A DNA stretch of 64,000 bases. Origin: Acanthosepion lycidas. Lineage: Eukaryota; Mollusca; Cephalopoda; Sepiida; Sepiidae. Location: positions 186,001-250,000 of the forward strand of contig CAWVQA010000085.1 of NCBI GenBank assembly GCA_963932145.1. The letters run 5' to 3'. A program made the position numbers and the translations under genes. The notes below the pieces were generated by a model. That model ran no database searches. It saw nothing but the letters and a program-made list of their open reading frames with translations, and was not told the DNA's origin. Shown piece by piece: positions 26,805-39,649 of the stretch; position 1 is the first letter of the stretch, and every line of letters begins with the position of its first letter.

Positions 26805-27809
26805 TTGCCTTCAAATTCATACCGTGATCGTAGCATGCATGGACTCGACTCATATGACTGGGATTTCCATGAAAATGATTGTGGGCAGAAAATGGGTGAT
26901 TACTGTACATTTCTCTTCTGCTTCCTATTAATATTTCTATTTTACCTCCTCAATTTAGCATTATGGACAGGGAAAGACCTAATATAAAATCTGCACAAAA
27001 ATATTTTGCCTTCAAATTCATACCGTGATCGTAGCATGCATGTACTCGACTCATATGACTGGGATTTCCATGAAAAAGATCGTGGGCCGAAAATGGGTGA
27101 TCACTGTACATTTCTCTTCTGTTTCTTATTTATATTTATATTTTACCTTCTTAATTTAGCATTAAGGACAGGGAAAGACCTAATCTAAGATCTGCACAAA
27201 AATGTTTTGCCTTCAAATGCATACCGTGATTGTAGCATGCATGTACTCGACTCATATGACTGGGATTTCCATGAAAAAGATTGTGGGCCGAAAATGGGTG
27301 ATCACTGTACATTTCTCTTCTGTTTCCTATTTATATTTCTATTTTACCTCCTCTATTTAGCATTATGGACAGGGAAAGACCTAATCTAAGATCTGCACAA
27401 AAATAATTTGACTTCAAATTCATACCGTGATCGTAGCATGCATGGACTCGACTCATATGACTGGGATTTCCATGAAAAAGATTGTGGGCCGAAAATGCGT
27501 GATCACTGTACATTTCTCTTCTGTTTCCTATTTATATTTCTATTTTAGCTCCTCAATTTAGCAATATGGCCAAGGAAAGACCCAATCTAAGCTCTGAACA
27601 AAAATATTTTGCCTTCAACTTCATACCGTGATAGTAGCATACATGGACTCGACTCATATGACTGGGATTTCCATGAAAAAGTTTGTGGGCCAAAAATGGG
27701 TGATCACTGTACATTTCTCTTCTGTTTCCTATTTATATTTCTATTTTACCTTCTCAATTTAGCATTATGGACAGGGAAAGACCTAATCTAAAATCTGCAC
27801 AAAAATATT
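26805..27809 (+). repeat. Five-monomer block, 1,809-bp offset, copy 1
   Basis: Ordered markers: GGGCAGAAAATGG with GATTACTG and CTGCTTCCTATTAATATT; AAAGATCGTGGG; AAATGCATACCGTG with CATGTACTCG; a unit with AAAATGCGTGATC, TATTTTAGCTCC and GGCCAAGGAAAGACCC; and GATAGTAGCATACATGG. The fourth unit has an in-frame TAG (27546-27548), a break also carried by the second copy. Confidence 0.88.
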
Positions 27810-28613
27810 TTGCCTTCAAATTCATACCGTGATCGTAGCATGCATGGACTCGACTCATATGACTGGGATTTCCATGAAAAAGATTGTGGGCCGAAAATGG
27901 GTGATCACTGTACATTTCTCTTTTGTTTCCTATTTATATTTCTATTTTACCTCCTCAATTTAGCATTATGGACAGGGAAAGACCTAATCTAATATCTGCA
28001 CAAAAATATTTTGCCTTCAAATTCATACCGTGATCGTAGCATGCATGGACTCGACTCATATTACTGGGATTTCCATGAAAAAGATTGTGGGCCGAAAATG
28101 GGTGATCACTGTACATTTCTCTTCTGTTTCTTATTTATATTTATATTTTACCTCCTTTATTTAGCATTATGGACGGGGAAAGACCTAATCTAAGATCTGC
28201 ACAAAAATATTTTGGCTTCAAATTCATACCGTGATCGTAGCATGCATGGACTCGACTCATATGACTGGGATTTTCATGAAAATGATTGTGGGCCGAAAAT
28301 GAGTGATCACTGTACATTTCTCTTCTGTTTCCTATTTATATTTATATTTTACCTCCTCAATTTAGCATTATGGACAGTGAAAGACCTAATCTAAGATCTG
28401 CACAAAAATATTTTGCCTTCAAATTCATACCGTGATCGTAGCATGCATGGACTCGACTCATATGACTGGGATTTCCATGAAAAAGATTGTGGGCCGAAAA
28501 TGGGTGATCACTGTTCATTTCTCTTCTGTTTCCGATTTATATTTCTATTTTACCTCCTCAAGTTAGCATTATGGACAGGGAAAGACCTAATCTAAGATCT
28601 GCACAAAAATATT

Positions 28614-29618
28614 TTGCCTTCAAATTCATACCGTGATCGTAGCATGCATGGACTCGACTCATATGACTGGGATTTCCATGAAAATGATTGTGGGCAGAAA
28701 ATGGGTGATTACTGTACATTTCTCTTCTGCTTCATATTAATATTTCTATTTTACCTCCTCAATTTAGCATTATGGACAGGGAAAGACCTAATATAAAATC
28801 TGCACAAAAATATTTTGCCTTCAAATTCATACCGTGATCGTAGCATGCATGGACTCGACTCATATGACTGGGATTTCCATGAAAAAGATCGTGGGCCGAA
28901 AATGGGTGATCACTGTACATTTCTCTTCTGTTTCTAATATATATTTATATTTTACCTTCTCAATTTAGCATTATGGACAGGGAAAGACCTAATCTAAGAT
29001 CTGCACAAAAATGTTTTGCCTTCAAATGCATACCGTGATTGTAGCATGCATGTACTCGACTCATATGACTGGGATTTCCATGAAAAAGATTGTGGGCCGA
29101 AAATGGGTGATCACTGTACATTTCTCTTCTGTTTCCTATTTATATTTCTATTTTACCTCCTCAATTTAGCATTATGGACAGGGAAAGACCTAATCTAAGA
29201 TCTGCACAAAAATGATTTGCCTTCAAATTCATACCGTGATCGTAGCATGTATGGACTCGACTCATATGACTGGGATTTCCATGAAAAAGATTGTGGGCCG
29301 AAAATGCGTGATCACTGTACATTTCTCTTCTGTTTCCTATTTATGTTTCTATTTTAGCTCCTCAATTTAGCAATATGGCCAAGGAAAGACCCAATCTAAG
29401 CTCTGAACAAAAATATTTTGCCTTCAACTTCATACCGTGATAGTAGCATACATGGACTCGACTCATATGACTGGGATTTCCATGAAAAAGTTTGTGGGCC
29501 GAAAATGGGTTATTACTGTACATTTCTCTTCTGTTTCCTATTTATATTTATATTTTACCTCCTCAATTTAGCATTATGGACAGGGAAAGACCTAATCTAA
29601 GATCTGCACAAAAATATT
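28614..29618 (+). repeat. Five-monomer block, 1,809-bp offset, copy 2
   Basis: Same five types in the same order as 26805-27809, with minor changes such as TTCATATTAATATT in the first unit, TTTCTAATATATATT in the second and TTTATGTTTC in the fourth. The broken fourth monomer (TATTTTAGCTCC) was duplicated along with its neighbours. Confidence 0.88.
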
Positions 29619-30420
29619 TTGCCTTCAAATTCATACCGTGATCGTAGAATGCATGGACTCGACTCATATGACTGGGATTTCCATGAAAAAGATTGTGGGC
29701 CGAAAATGTGTGATCACTGTACATTTCTCTTCTGTTTCCTATTTATATTTCTATTTTACCTCCTCAATTTAGCATTATGGACAGGGAAAGACCTAATCTA
29801 AGCTCTGCACAAAAATATTTTCCCTTCAAATTCATACCGTGATCGTAGCATGCATGGACTCGACTCATATGACTGGGATTTCCATGAAAATGATTGTGGG
29901 CAGAAAATGGGTGATTACTGTACATTTCTCTTCTGCTTCCTATAAATATTTCTATTTTACCTCCTCAATTTAGCATTATGGACAGGGAAAGACCTAATCT
30001 AAGATCTGCACAAAAATATTTTGCCTTCAAATTCATACCGTGATTGTAGCATGCATGTACTCGACTCATATGACTGGGATTTCCATGAAAAAGATCGTGG
30101 GCCGAAAATGGGTGATCACTGTACATTTCTCTTCTGTTTCCGATTTCTATTTCTATTTTACCTCCTCAATTTAGCATTATGGACAGGGAAAGATCTAATC
30201 TAAGATCTGCACAAAAATATTTTGACTTCAAATTCATACCGTGATCGTAGCATGCATGGATTCGACTCATATGATTGGGATTTCCATGAAAAATATTGTG
30301 GGCCGAAAAGGTGATCACTGTACATTTCTCTTCTGTTTCTTATTTATATTTATATTTTACCTCCTCAATTTAGCATTATGGACGGGGAAAGACCTAATCT
30401 AAGCTCTGCACAAAAATGTT

Positions 30421-31217
30421 TTGCCTTCAACTTCATACCGTGATCGTAGCATGCATGGACTTGACTCATATGACTGGGATTTCCATGAAAATGATTGTGG
30501 GCAGAAAATGGGTGATCACTGTACATTTCTCTTCTGTTTCCTATTTATATTTCTATATTACCTCCTCAATTTAGCATTATGGACAGGGAAAGACCTAATC
30601 TAAAATCTGCACAAAAACATATTGCCTTCAAATTCATAACGTGATTGTAGCATGCATGGACTCGACTCATATGACTGGGATTTCCATGAAAAAGATTGTG
30701 GGCCGAAAATGGGTGATCACTGTACATTTCTCTTCTGTTTCCTATTTATATTTATATTTTACTTCCTCAATTTAGCATTATGGACAGGGAAAGACCTAAT
30801 CTAAAATCTGCACAAAAATATTTTGCCTTCAAATTCATACCGTGATTGTAGCATGCATGGACTCGACTCATATGACTGGGATTTCCATGAAAAAGATCGT
30901 GGGCCGAAAATGGGTGATCACTGTACATTTCTCTTCTGTTTCTTATTTATATTTATATTTTACCTTCTCAATTTAGCATTATGGACAGGGAAAGACCTAA
31001 TCTAAGATCTGCACAAAAATATTTTGCCTTCAAATGCATACCGTGATTGTAGCATGCATGGACTCGACTCATGGATTTCCATGAAAAAGATTGTGGGCCG
31101 AAAATGGGTGATCCCTGTACATTTCTCTTCTGTTTCCTATTTATATTTCTATTTTACCTCCTCAATTTAGCAATATGGCCAGGGAAAGACCTAATCTAAG
31201 CTCTGCACAAAAATATT
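30421..31217 (+). repeat. Four-monomer higher-order repeat, copy 1 (797 bp)
   Basis: Four units: one with CTTCAACTTCATAC and TTTCTATATTACC; one with AAAAACATATTGCC and ATAACGTGATTG; one with AAAGATCGTGGG; and a 194-bp unit (31024) with CTCATGGATTTCC, a 7-bp loss across the usual TCATATGA palindrome. The sum 3 x 201 + 194 gives 797 bp. Confidence 0.9.
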
Positions 31218-32014
31218 TTGCCTTCAACTTCATACCGTGATCGTAGCATGCATGGACTCGACTCATATGACTGGTATTTCCATGAAAAAGATTGTGGGCA
31301 GAAAATGGGTGATCACTGCACATTTCTCTTCTGTTTCCTATGTATATTTCTATATTACCTCCTCAATTTAGCATTATGGACAGGGAAAGACCTAATCTAA
31401 AATCTGCACAAAAACATATTGCCTTCAAATTCATAACGTGATTGTAGCATGCATGGACTCGACTCATATGACTGGGATTTCCATGAAAAAGATTGTGGGC
31501 CGAAAATGGGTGATCACTGTACATTTCTCTTCTGTTTCCTATTTATATTTATATTTTACTTCCTCAATTTAGCATTATGGACAGGGAAAGACCTAATCTA
31601 AAATCTGCACAAAAATATTTTGCCTTCAAATTCATACCGTGATTGTAGCATGCATGGACTCGACTCATATGACTGGGATTTCCATGAAAAAGATCGTGGG
31701 CCGAAAATGGGTGATCACTGTACATTTCTCTTCTGTTTCTTATTTATATTTATATTTTACCTTCTCAATTTAGCATTATGGACAGGGAAAGACCTAATCT
31801 AAGATCTGCACAAAAATATTTTGCCTTCAAATGCATACCGTGATTGTAGCATGCATGGACTCGACTCATGGTTTTCCATGAAAAAGATTGTGGGCCGAAA
31901 ATGGGTGATCCCTGTACATTTCTCTTCTGTTTCCTATTTATATTTCTATTTTACCTCCTCAATTTAGCATTATGGACGGGGAAAGACCTAATCTAAGATC
32001 TGCACAAAAATATT
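31218..32014 (+). repeat. Four-monomer higher-order repeat, copy 2 (797 bp)
   Basis: Exact-length tandem copy of 30421-31217, including the 7-bp deletion unit (31821), here with CTCATGGTTTTCC. The first unit differs by GACTGGTATTTCC, GATCACTGCACA and CCTATGTATATTTC. A third, partial copy of the first two types follows at 32417-32818 after two other units. Confidence 0.9.
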
Positions 32015-35000
32015 TTGCCTTCAAATTCATACCGTAATCGTAGCATGCATGGACTCGACTCATGTGACTGGGATTTCCATGAAAAAGATTGTGGGCCGAA
32101 AATGGGTGATCACTGTACATTTCTCTTCTGTTTCCTATTTATATTTCTATTTTACCTCCTCAATTTAGCATTATGGACAGGGAAAGATCTAATCTAAGAT
32201 CTGCACAAAAATATTTTGACTTCAAATTCATACCGTGATCGTAGCATGCATGGACTCGAATCATATGACTGGGATTTCCATGAAAAAGTTTGTGGGCCGA
32301 AAATGGGTGATCACTGTACATTTCTCTTCTGTTTCCTATTGATATTTCTATTTTACCTCCTCAATTTAGCAATATGGCCAGGGAAAGACCTAATCTAAGC
32401 TCTGCACAAAAATATTTTGCCTTCAACTTCATACCGTGATCGTAGCATGCATGGACTCGACTCATATGACTGGTATTTCCATGAAAAAGATTGTGGGCAG
32501 AAAATGGGTGATCACTGTACATTTCTCTTCTGTTTCCTATTTATATTTCTATATTACCTCCTCAATTTAGCATTATGGACAGGGAAAGACCTAATCTAAA
32601 ATCTGCACAAAAACATATTGCCTTCAAATTCATAACGTGATTGTAGCATGCATGGACTCGACTCATATGACTGGGATTTCCATGAAAAAGATTGTGGGCC
32701 GAAAATGGGTGATCACTGTACATTTCTCTTCTGTTTCCTATTTATATTTATATTTTACTTCCTCAATTTAGCATTACGGATAGGGAAAGACCTAATCTAA
32801 AATCTGCACAAAAATATTTTGCCTTCAAATTCATACCGTGATCGTAGCATGTATGGACTCGACTCATATGACTGGGATTTCCATGAAAAAGATTGTGGGC
32901 CGAAAATGGGTGATCACTGTACATTTCTCTTCTGTCTCCTATTTATATTTTTATATTACCTCCTCAATTTAGCCTTATGGACAGGGAAAGACCTAATCTA
33001 CAATCTGCACAAAAATATTTTGCCTTCAAATTCATACTGTGATCGTAGCATGCATGGACTCGACTCATATGACTGGGATTTCCATGAAAAAGATTGTGGG
33101 CCGAAAATGGCTGATCACTGTACATTTCTCTTCTGTTTCCTATTTATATTTCTATTTTACCTCCTCAATTTAGCATTATGGACAGGGAAAGACCTAATCT
33201 AAAATCTGCACAAAAATATTTTGCCTTCAAATTCATACCGTGATCGTAGCATGCATGGACTCGCCTCATATGACTGGGATTTCCATGAAAAAGATTGTGG
33301 GCCGAAAATGGGTGATCACTGTACATTTCTCTTCTGTTTGCTATTTATATTTATATTTTACCTCCTCAATTTAGCATTATGGACGGGGAAAGACCTAATC
33401 TAAGATCTGCACAAAAATATTTTGCCTTCAAATTCATACCGTGATCGTAGCATGCATGGACTCGACTCATATGACTGGGATTTCCATGAAAAAGATTGTG
33501 CGCCGAAAATGGGTGATCACTGTACATTTCTCTTCTGTTTCCTATTTATATTTCTATTTTACCTCCTCAATTTAGCATTATGGACAGGGAAAGACCTAAT
33601 CTAAGATCTGCACAAAAATATTTTGCCTTCAAATTCATACCGTGATCGTAGCATGCATGGACTCGACTCATATGACTGGGATTTCCATGAAAAAGATTGT
33701 GGGCCGAAAATGGGTGATCACTGTACATTTCTCTTCTGTTTCCTATTTATATTTGTATTTTACCTCCTCAATTTAGCATTATGGACAGGGAAAGACCTAA
33801 TCTAAGATCTGCATAAAAATATTTTGCCTTCAAATTCATACCGTGATCGTAGCATGCATGGACTCGAATCATATGACTGGGATTTCCCTGTAAAAGACTG
33901 TGGGCAGAAAATGGGTGATCACTGTACATTTCTCTTCTGTTTCTTATTTGTATTTCTATTTTACTTCCTCAATTTAGCATTATGGACAGGGAAAGGCCTA
34001 ATCTAAAATTTGCACAAAAATATTTTGCCTTCAAATTCATACCGTGATCGTAGCATGCATGGACTTGACTCATATGACTGGGATTTCCATGAAAAAGATT
34101 GTGGGCCGAAAATGGGTGATCACTGTACATTTCTCTTCTGTTTCCTATTTATATTTATATTTTACCTCCTCAATTTAGCATTATGGACGGGGAAAGACCT
34201 AATCTAAGCTCTGCACAAAAATATTTTGCCTTCAAATTCATACCGTGATCGTAGCATGCATGGACTCGACTCATATGACTGGGATTTCCATGAAAAAGAT
34301 TGTGGGCCGAAAATGGGTGATCACTGTACATTTCTCTTCTGTTTCCTATTTATATTTCTATTTTACCTCCTTAATTTAGCATTATGGACAGGGAAAGACC
34401 TAATCTAAAATCTGCACACAAACATATTGCCTTTAAATTCATACCGTGATTGTAGCATGCATGGACTCGACTCATATGACTGGGATTTCCATGAAAAAGA
34501 TTGTGGGCCGAAAATGGGTGATCACTGTACATTTCTCTTCTGTTTCCTTGTTATATTTCTACTTTACTTCCTCAATTTAGCATTATGGACAGGGAAAGAC
34601 CTAATCTAAAATCTGCACAAAAATATTTTGCCTTCAAATTCATACCGTGATCGTAGCATGCATGGACTCGACTCATATGACTGGGATTTCCATGAAAAAG
34701 ATTGTGGGCCGAAAATGGGTGATCACTGTACATTTCTCTTCTGTTTCCTATTTATATTTATATTTTACCTCCTCAATTTAGCATTATGGACGGGGAAAGA
34801 CCTAATCTAAGATCTGCACAAAAATATTTTGCCTTCAAATTCATACCGTGATCGTAGTATGCATGGACTCGACTCATATGACTGGGATTTCCATGAAAAA
34901 GATTGTGGGCCGAAAATGGGTGATCACTGTACATTTCTCTTCTGTTTCCTATTTATATTTGTATTTTACCTCCTCAATTTAGCATTATGGACAGGGAAAG

Positions 35001-35230
35001 ACCTAATATAAGATCTGCACAAAAATATTTTGCCTTCAAATTCATACCGTGATCGTAGCATGCATGGACTCGACTCATATGACTGGGATTTCCCTGTAAA
35101 AGTCTGTGGGCAGAAAATGGGTGATCACTGTACATTTCTCTTCTGTTTCTTATTTGTATTTCTATTTTACTTCCTCAATTTAGCATTATGGACAGGGAAA
35201 GACCTAATCTAATATTTGTACAAACATATT

Positions 35231-35832
35231 TTGCCTTCAAATTCATACCGTGATCGTAGCATGCATGGACTTGACTCATATGACTGGGATTTCCATGAAA
35301 AAGATTGTACGCCGAAAATGGGTGATCACTGTACATTTCTCTTCTGTTTCCTTTTTATATTTCTATTTTACCTCCTCAATTTAGCATTATGGACAGGGAA
35401 AGACCTAATCTAAGATCTGCACAAAAATATTTTGCCTTCAAATTCATACCGGGATCGTAGCATGCATGGACTCGACTCATATGACTGGGATTTCCATGAA
35501 AAAGATTGTGGGCCGAAAATGGGCGATCACTGTACATTTCTCTTCTGTTTCCTATTTATATTTGTATTTTACCTCCTCAATTTAGCATTATGGACAGGGA
35601 AAGACCTAATATAAGATCTGCACAAAAATATTTTGCTTCAAATTCATACCGTGATCGTAGCATGCATGGACTCGACTCATATGACTGCGATTTCCCTGTA
35701 AAAGACTGTGGGCCGAAAATTGGTGATCACTGTACATTTCTCTTCTGTTTCCTAGTTATATTTCTACTTTACTTCCTCAATTTAGCATTATGGACAGGGA
35801 AAGACCTAATCTAAAATCTGCACAAAAATATT
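35231..35832 (+). repeat. Three-monomer cassette TGTACGCCG - TTTGTATTTT - CCCTGTAAAAGAC, copy 1
   Basis: The first unit has GATTGTACGCCG and TTCCTTTTTATATTTC. The second has CATACCGGGATCG and GGGCGATCAC. The third has TTTTGCTTCAAATTC (1-bp deletion), TGACTGCGATTTCCCTG and the TAGTTATATTTCTAC back half. Total 602 bp. Copies follow at 36436, 37440 and 39650. Confidence 0.9.
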
Positions 35833-36435
35833 TTGCCTTCAAATTCATACCGTGATCGTAGCATGCATGGACTCGACTCATATGACTGGGATTTCCATGA
35901 AAAAGATTGTGGGCCGAAAATGGGTGATCACTGTACATTTCTCTTCTGTTTCCTATTTATATTTATATTTTACCTCCTCAATTTAGCATTATGGACGGGG
36001 AAAGACCTAATCTAAGATCTGCACAAAAATATCTTGCCTTCAAATTGATACAATGATCGTAGCATGCATGGACTCGACTCATATGACTGGGATTTCCATG
36101 AAAAAGATTGTGCGCCGAAAATGGGTGATCACTGTACATTTCTCTTCTGTTTCCTATTTATATTTGTATTTTACCTCCTCAATTTAGCATTATGGACAGG
36201 GAAAGACCTAATATAAGATCTGCACAAAAATATTTTGCCTTCAAATTCATACCGTGATCGTAGCATGCATGGACTCGAATCATATGACTGGGATTTCCAT
36301 GAAAAAGATTGTGGGCCGGAAATGGATGATCACTGTACATTTCTCTTCTGTTTCCTATTTATATTTATATTTTACCTCCTCAATTTAGCATTATGGACAG
36401 GGAAAGACCTAATCTAAAATTTGTACAAACATATT

Positions 36436-37037
36436 TTGCCTTCAAATTCATACCGTGATCGTAGCATGCATGGACTTGACTCATATGACTGGGATTTCCA
36501 TGAAAAAGATTGTACGCCGAAAATGGGTGATCACTGTACATTTCTCTTCTGTTTCCTTTTTATATTTCTATTTTACCTCCTCAATTTAGCATTATGGACA
36601 GGGAAAGACCTAATCTAAGATCTGCACAAAAATATTTTGCCTTCAAATTCATACCGGGATCGTAGCATGCATGGACTCGACTCATATGACTGGGATTTCC
36701 ATGAAAAAGATTGTGGGCCGAAAATGGGCGATCACTGTACATTTCTCTTCTGTTTCCTATTTATATTTGTATTTTACCTCCTCAATTTAGCATTATGGAC
36801 AGGGAAAGACCTAATATAAGATCTGCACAAAAATATTTTGCTTCAAATTCATACCGTGATCGTAGCATGCATGGACTCGACTCATATGACTGCGATTTCC
36901 CTGTAAAAGACTGTGGGCAGAAAATTGGTGATCACTGTACATTTCTCTTCTGTTTCCTAGTTATATTTCTACTTTACTTCCTCAATTTAGCATTATGGAC
37001 AGGGAAAGACCTAATCTAAAATTTGCACAAAAATATT
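36436..37037 (+). repeat. Three-monomer cassette, copy 2
   Basis: Same three types and same 1-bp deletion, 1,205 bp after copy 1. The third unit reads GGGCAGAAAATTGG rather than GGGCCGAAAATTGG. Confidence 0.9.
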
Positions 37038-37439
37038 TTGCCTTCAAATTCATACCGTGATCGTAGCATGCATGGACTTGACTCATATGACTGGGATTTC
37101 CATGAAAAAGATTGTGCGCCGAAAATGGGTGATCACTGTACATTTCTCTTCTGTTTCCTATTTATATTTGTATTTTACCTCCTCAATTTAGCATTATGGA
37201 CAGGGAAAGACCTAATATAAGATCTGCACAAAAATATTTTGCCTTCAAATTCATACCGTGATCGTAGCATGCATGGACTCGAATCATATGACTGGGATTT
37301 CCATGAAAAAGATTGTGGGCCGGAAATGGATGATCACTGTACATTTCTCTTCTGTTTCCTATTTATATTTATATTTTACCTCCTCAATTTAGCATTATGG
37401 ACAGGGAAAGACCTAATCTAAAATTTGTACAAACATATT

Positions 37440-39649
37440 TTGCCTTCAAATTCATACCGTGATCGTAGCATGCATGGACTTGACTCATATGACTGGGATT
37501 TCCATGAAAAAGATTGTACGCCGAAAATGGGTGATCACTGCACATTTCTCTTCTGTTTCCTTTTTATATTTCTATTTTACCTCCTCAATTTAGCATTATG
37601 GACAGGGAAAGACCTAATCTAAGATCTGCACAAAAATATTTTGCCTTCAAATTCATACCGGGATCGTAGCATGCATGGACTCGACTCATATGACTGGGAT
37701 TTCCATGAAAAAGATTGTGGGCCGAAAATGGGCGATCACTGTACATTTCTCTTCTGTTTCCTATTTATATTTGTATTTTACCTCCTCAATTTAGCATTAT
37801 GGACAGGGAAAGACCTAATATAAGATCTGCACAAAAATATTTTGCTTCAAATTCATACCGTGATCGTAGCATGCATGGACTCGACTCATATGACTGCGAT
37901 TTCCCTGTAAAAGACTGTGGGCAGAAAATTGGTGATCACTGTACATTTCTCTTCTGTTTCCTAGTTATATTTCTACTTTACTTCCTCAATTTAGCATTAT
38001 GGACAGGGAAAGACCTAATCTAAAATTTGCACAAAAATATTTTGCCTTCAAATTCATACCGTGATCGTAGCATGCATGGACTTGACTCATATGACTGGGA
38101 TTTCCATGAAAAAGATTGTGGGCCGAAAATGGGTGATCACTGTACATTTCTCTTCTGTTTCCTATTTATATTTATATTTTACCTCCTCAATTTAGCATTA
38201 TGGACAGGGAAAGACCTAATCTAATATCTGCACAAAAATATTTTGACTTCAAATTCATACCGTGATCGTAGCATGCATGGACTCGACTCATATGACTGGG
38301 ATTTCTATGAAAAAGATTGTGGGCCGAAAATGGGTGATCACTGTACATTTCTCTTCTGTTTCCTATTTATATTTTTATATTACCTCCTCAATTTAGCCTT
38401 ATGGACAGGGAAAGACCTAATCTACAATCTGCACAAAAATATTTTGCCTTCAAATTCATACCGTGATCGTAGCCTTCATGGACTCGACTCATATGACTGG
38501 GATTTCCATGAAAAAGATTGTGGGCCGAAAATGGGTGATCACTGTACATTTCTCTTCGGTTTCCTAGTTATATTTCTATTTTACCTCCTCAATTTAGCAT
38601 TATGGACAGGGAAAGACCTAATCTAAAATCTGCACAAAAACATATTGCCTTCAAATTCATACCGTGATTGTAGCATGCATGGACTCGACTCATATGACTG
38701 GGATTTCCATGAAAAAGATTGTGGGCCGAAAATGGGTGATCACTGTACATTTCTCTTCTGTTTCCTAGTTATATTTCTACTTTACTTCCTCAATTTAGCA
38801 TTATGGACAGGGAAAGACCTAATCTAAAATCTGCACAAAAATATTTTGCCTTCAAATTCATACCGTGATCGTAGCATGCATGGACTCGACTCATATGACT
38901 GGGATTTCCATGAAAAAGATTGTGGGCCGAAAATGGGTGATCACTGTACATTTCTCTTCTGTTTCCTATTTATATTTATATTTTACCTCCTCAATTTAGC
39001 ATTATGGACGGGGAAAGACCTAATCTAAGATCTGCACAAAAATATCTTGCCTTCAAATTGATACCGTGATCGTAGCATGCATGGACTCGACTCATATGAC
39101 TGGGATTTCCATGAAAAAGATTGTGCGCCGAAAATGGGTGATCACTGTACATTTCTCTTCTGTTTCCTATTTATATTTGTATTTTACCTCCTCAATTTAG
39201 CATTATGGACAGGGAAAGACCTAATATAAGATCTGCACAAAAATATTTTGCCTTCAAATTCATACCGTGATCGTAGCATGCATGGACTCGAATCATATGA
39301 CTGGGATTTCCATGAAAAAGATTGTGGGCCGGAAATGGATGATCACTGTACATTTCTCTTCTGTTTCCTATTTATATTTATATTTTACCTCCTCAATTTA
39401 GCATTATGGACAGGGAAAGACCTAATCTAAGATCTGCACAAAAATATTTTGCCTTCAAATTCATACCGTGATCGTAGCATGTATGGACTCGACTCATATG
39501 ACTGGGATTTCCATCAAAAAGATTGTGGGCCGAAAATGGGTGATCACTGTACATTTCTCTTCTGTTTCCTAGTTATATTTCTACTTTACTTCCTCAATTT
39601 AGCATTATGGACAGGGAAAGACCTAATCTAAAATTTGTACAAACATATT
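37440..39649 (+). repeat. 11-monomer higher-order repeat, copy 1 (2,210 bp)
   Basis: Begins with cassette copy 3 (37440-38041), then an ordinary unit, the stop-lost dimer (38243-38644), the ACATATTGCC/TAGTTATATTTC unit and its ordinary partner (38645-39046), a TTGATACC unit with AATATCTTGCC (39047), a GGCCGGAAATGGATG unit (39248) and a GTATGG/CCATCAAAAAG unit (39449). The first ten units recur 2,210 bp downstream with very few changes (for example GATCACTGCACA near 37540 versus GATCACTGTACA). The last unit is not shared at that offset. Confidence 0.9.
38243..38644 (+). repeat. Stop-lost dimer, copy A
   Basis: The first unit (TTCTATGAAAAAG, TTTTTATATTACC) ends CTAATCTACAATC, so the usual TAA is TAC and the frame runs into the next unit (CGTAGCCTTCATGG, CTTCGGTTTCCTAG) for 127 codons in total. 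The change is propagated with the repeat and also occurs at 40453 and 43870, and in related form at 32819. It is not treated as a gene because close relatives at 42865 and 46080 keep the stop. Confidence 0.8.

Larger units (their letters stand above)
25602..32818 (+). repeat. Higher-order repeat domain 4
   Basis: About 36 monomers, none of the 13-25 kb cassette order. Markers: TTCCGATTTATATTTC units (25802, 26404, 28413, 30021), AAAATGATTGTGGGCAG with GATTACTG (26805, 28614, 29820), CATGTACTCG with AAATGCATACC (27207, 29016) and CGAAAAGGTGATC units 2 bp short (26003 and 30222). The five units 26805-27809 recur at 28614-29618, an offset of 1,809 bp (nine monomers). The pair 26202-26603 recurs at 28212-28613, 2,010 bp away, because the first copy contains one extra unit (26604). 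Confidence 0.87.

Noticed and set aside
35506-38023. 102-codon forward open frames recurring at 35506, 36711 and 37715 (and 39925)
   Set aside because: They arise from the 1-bp deletion in the third unit of the 602-bp cassette, which joins an alternative frame to the usual one. They recur because the cassette was copied.
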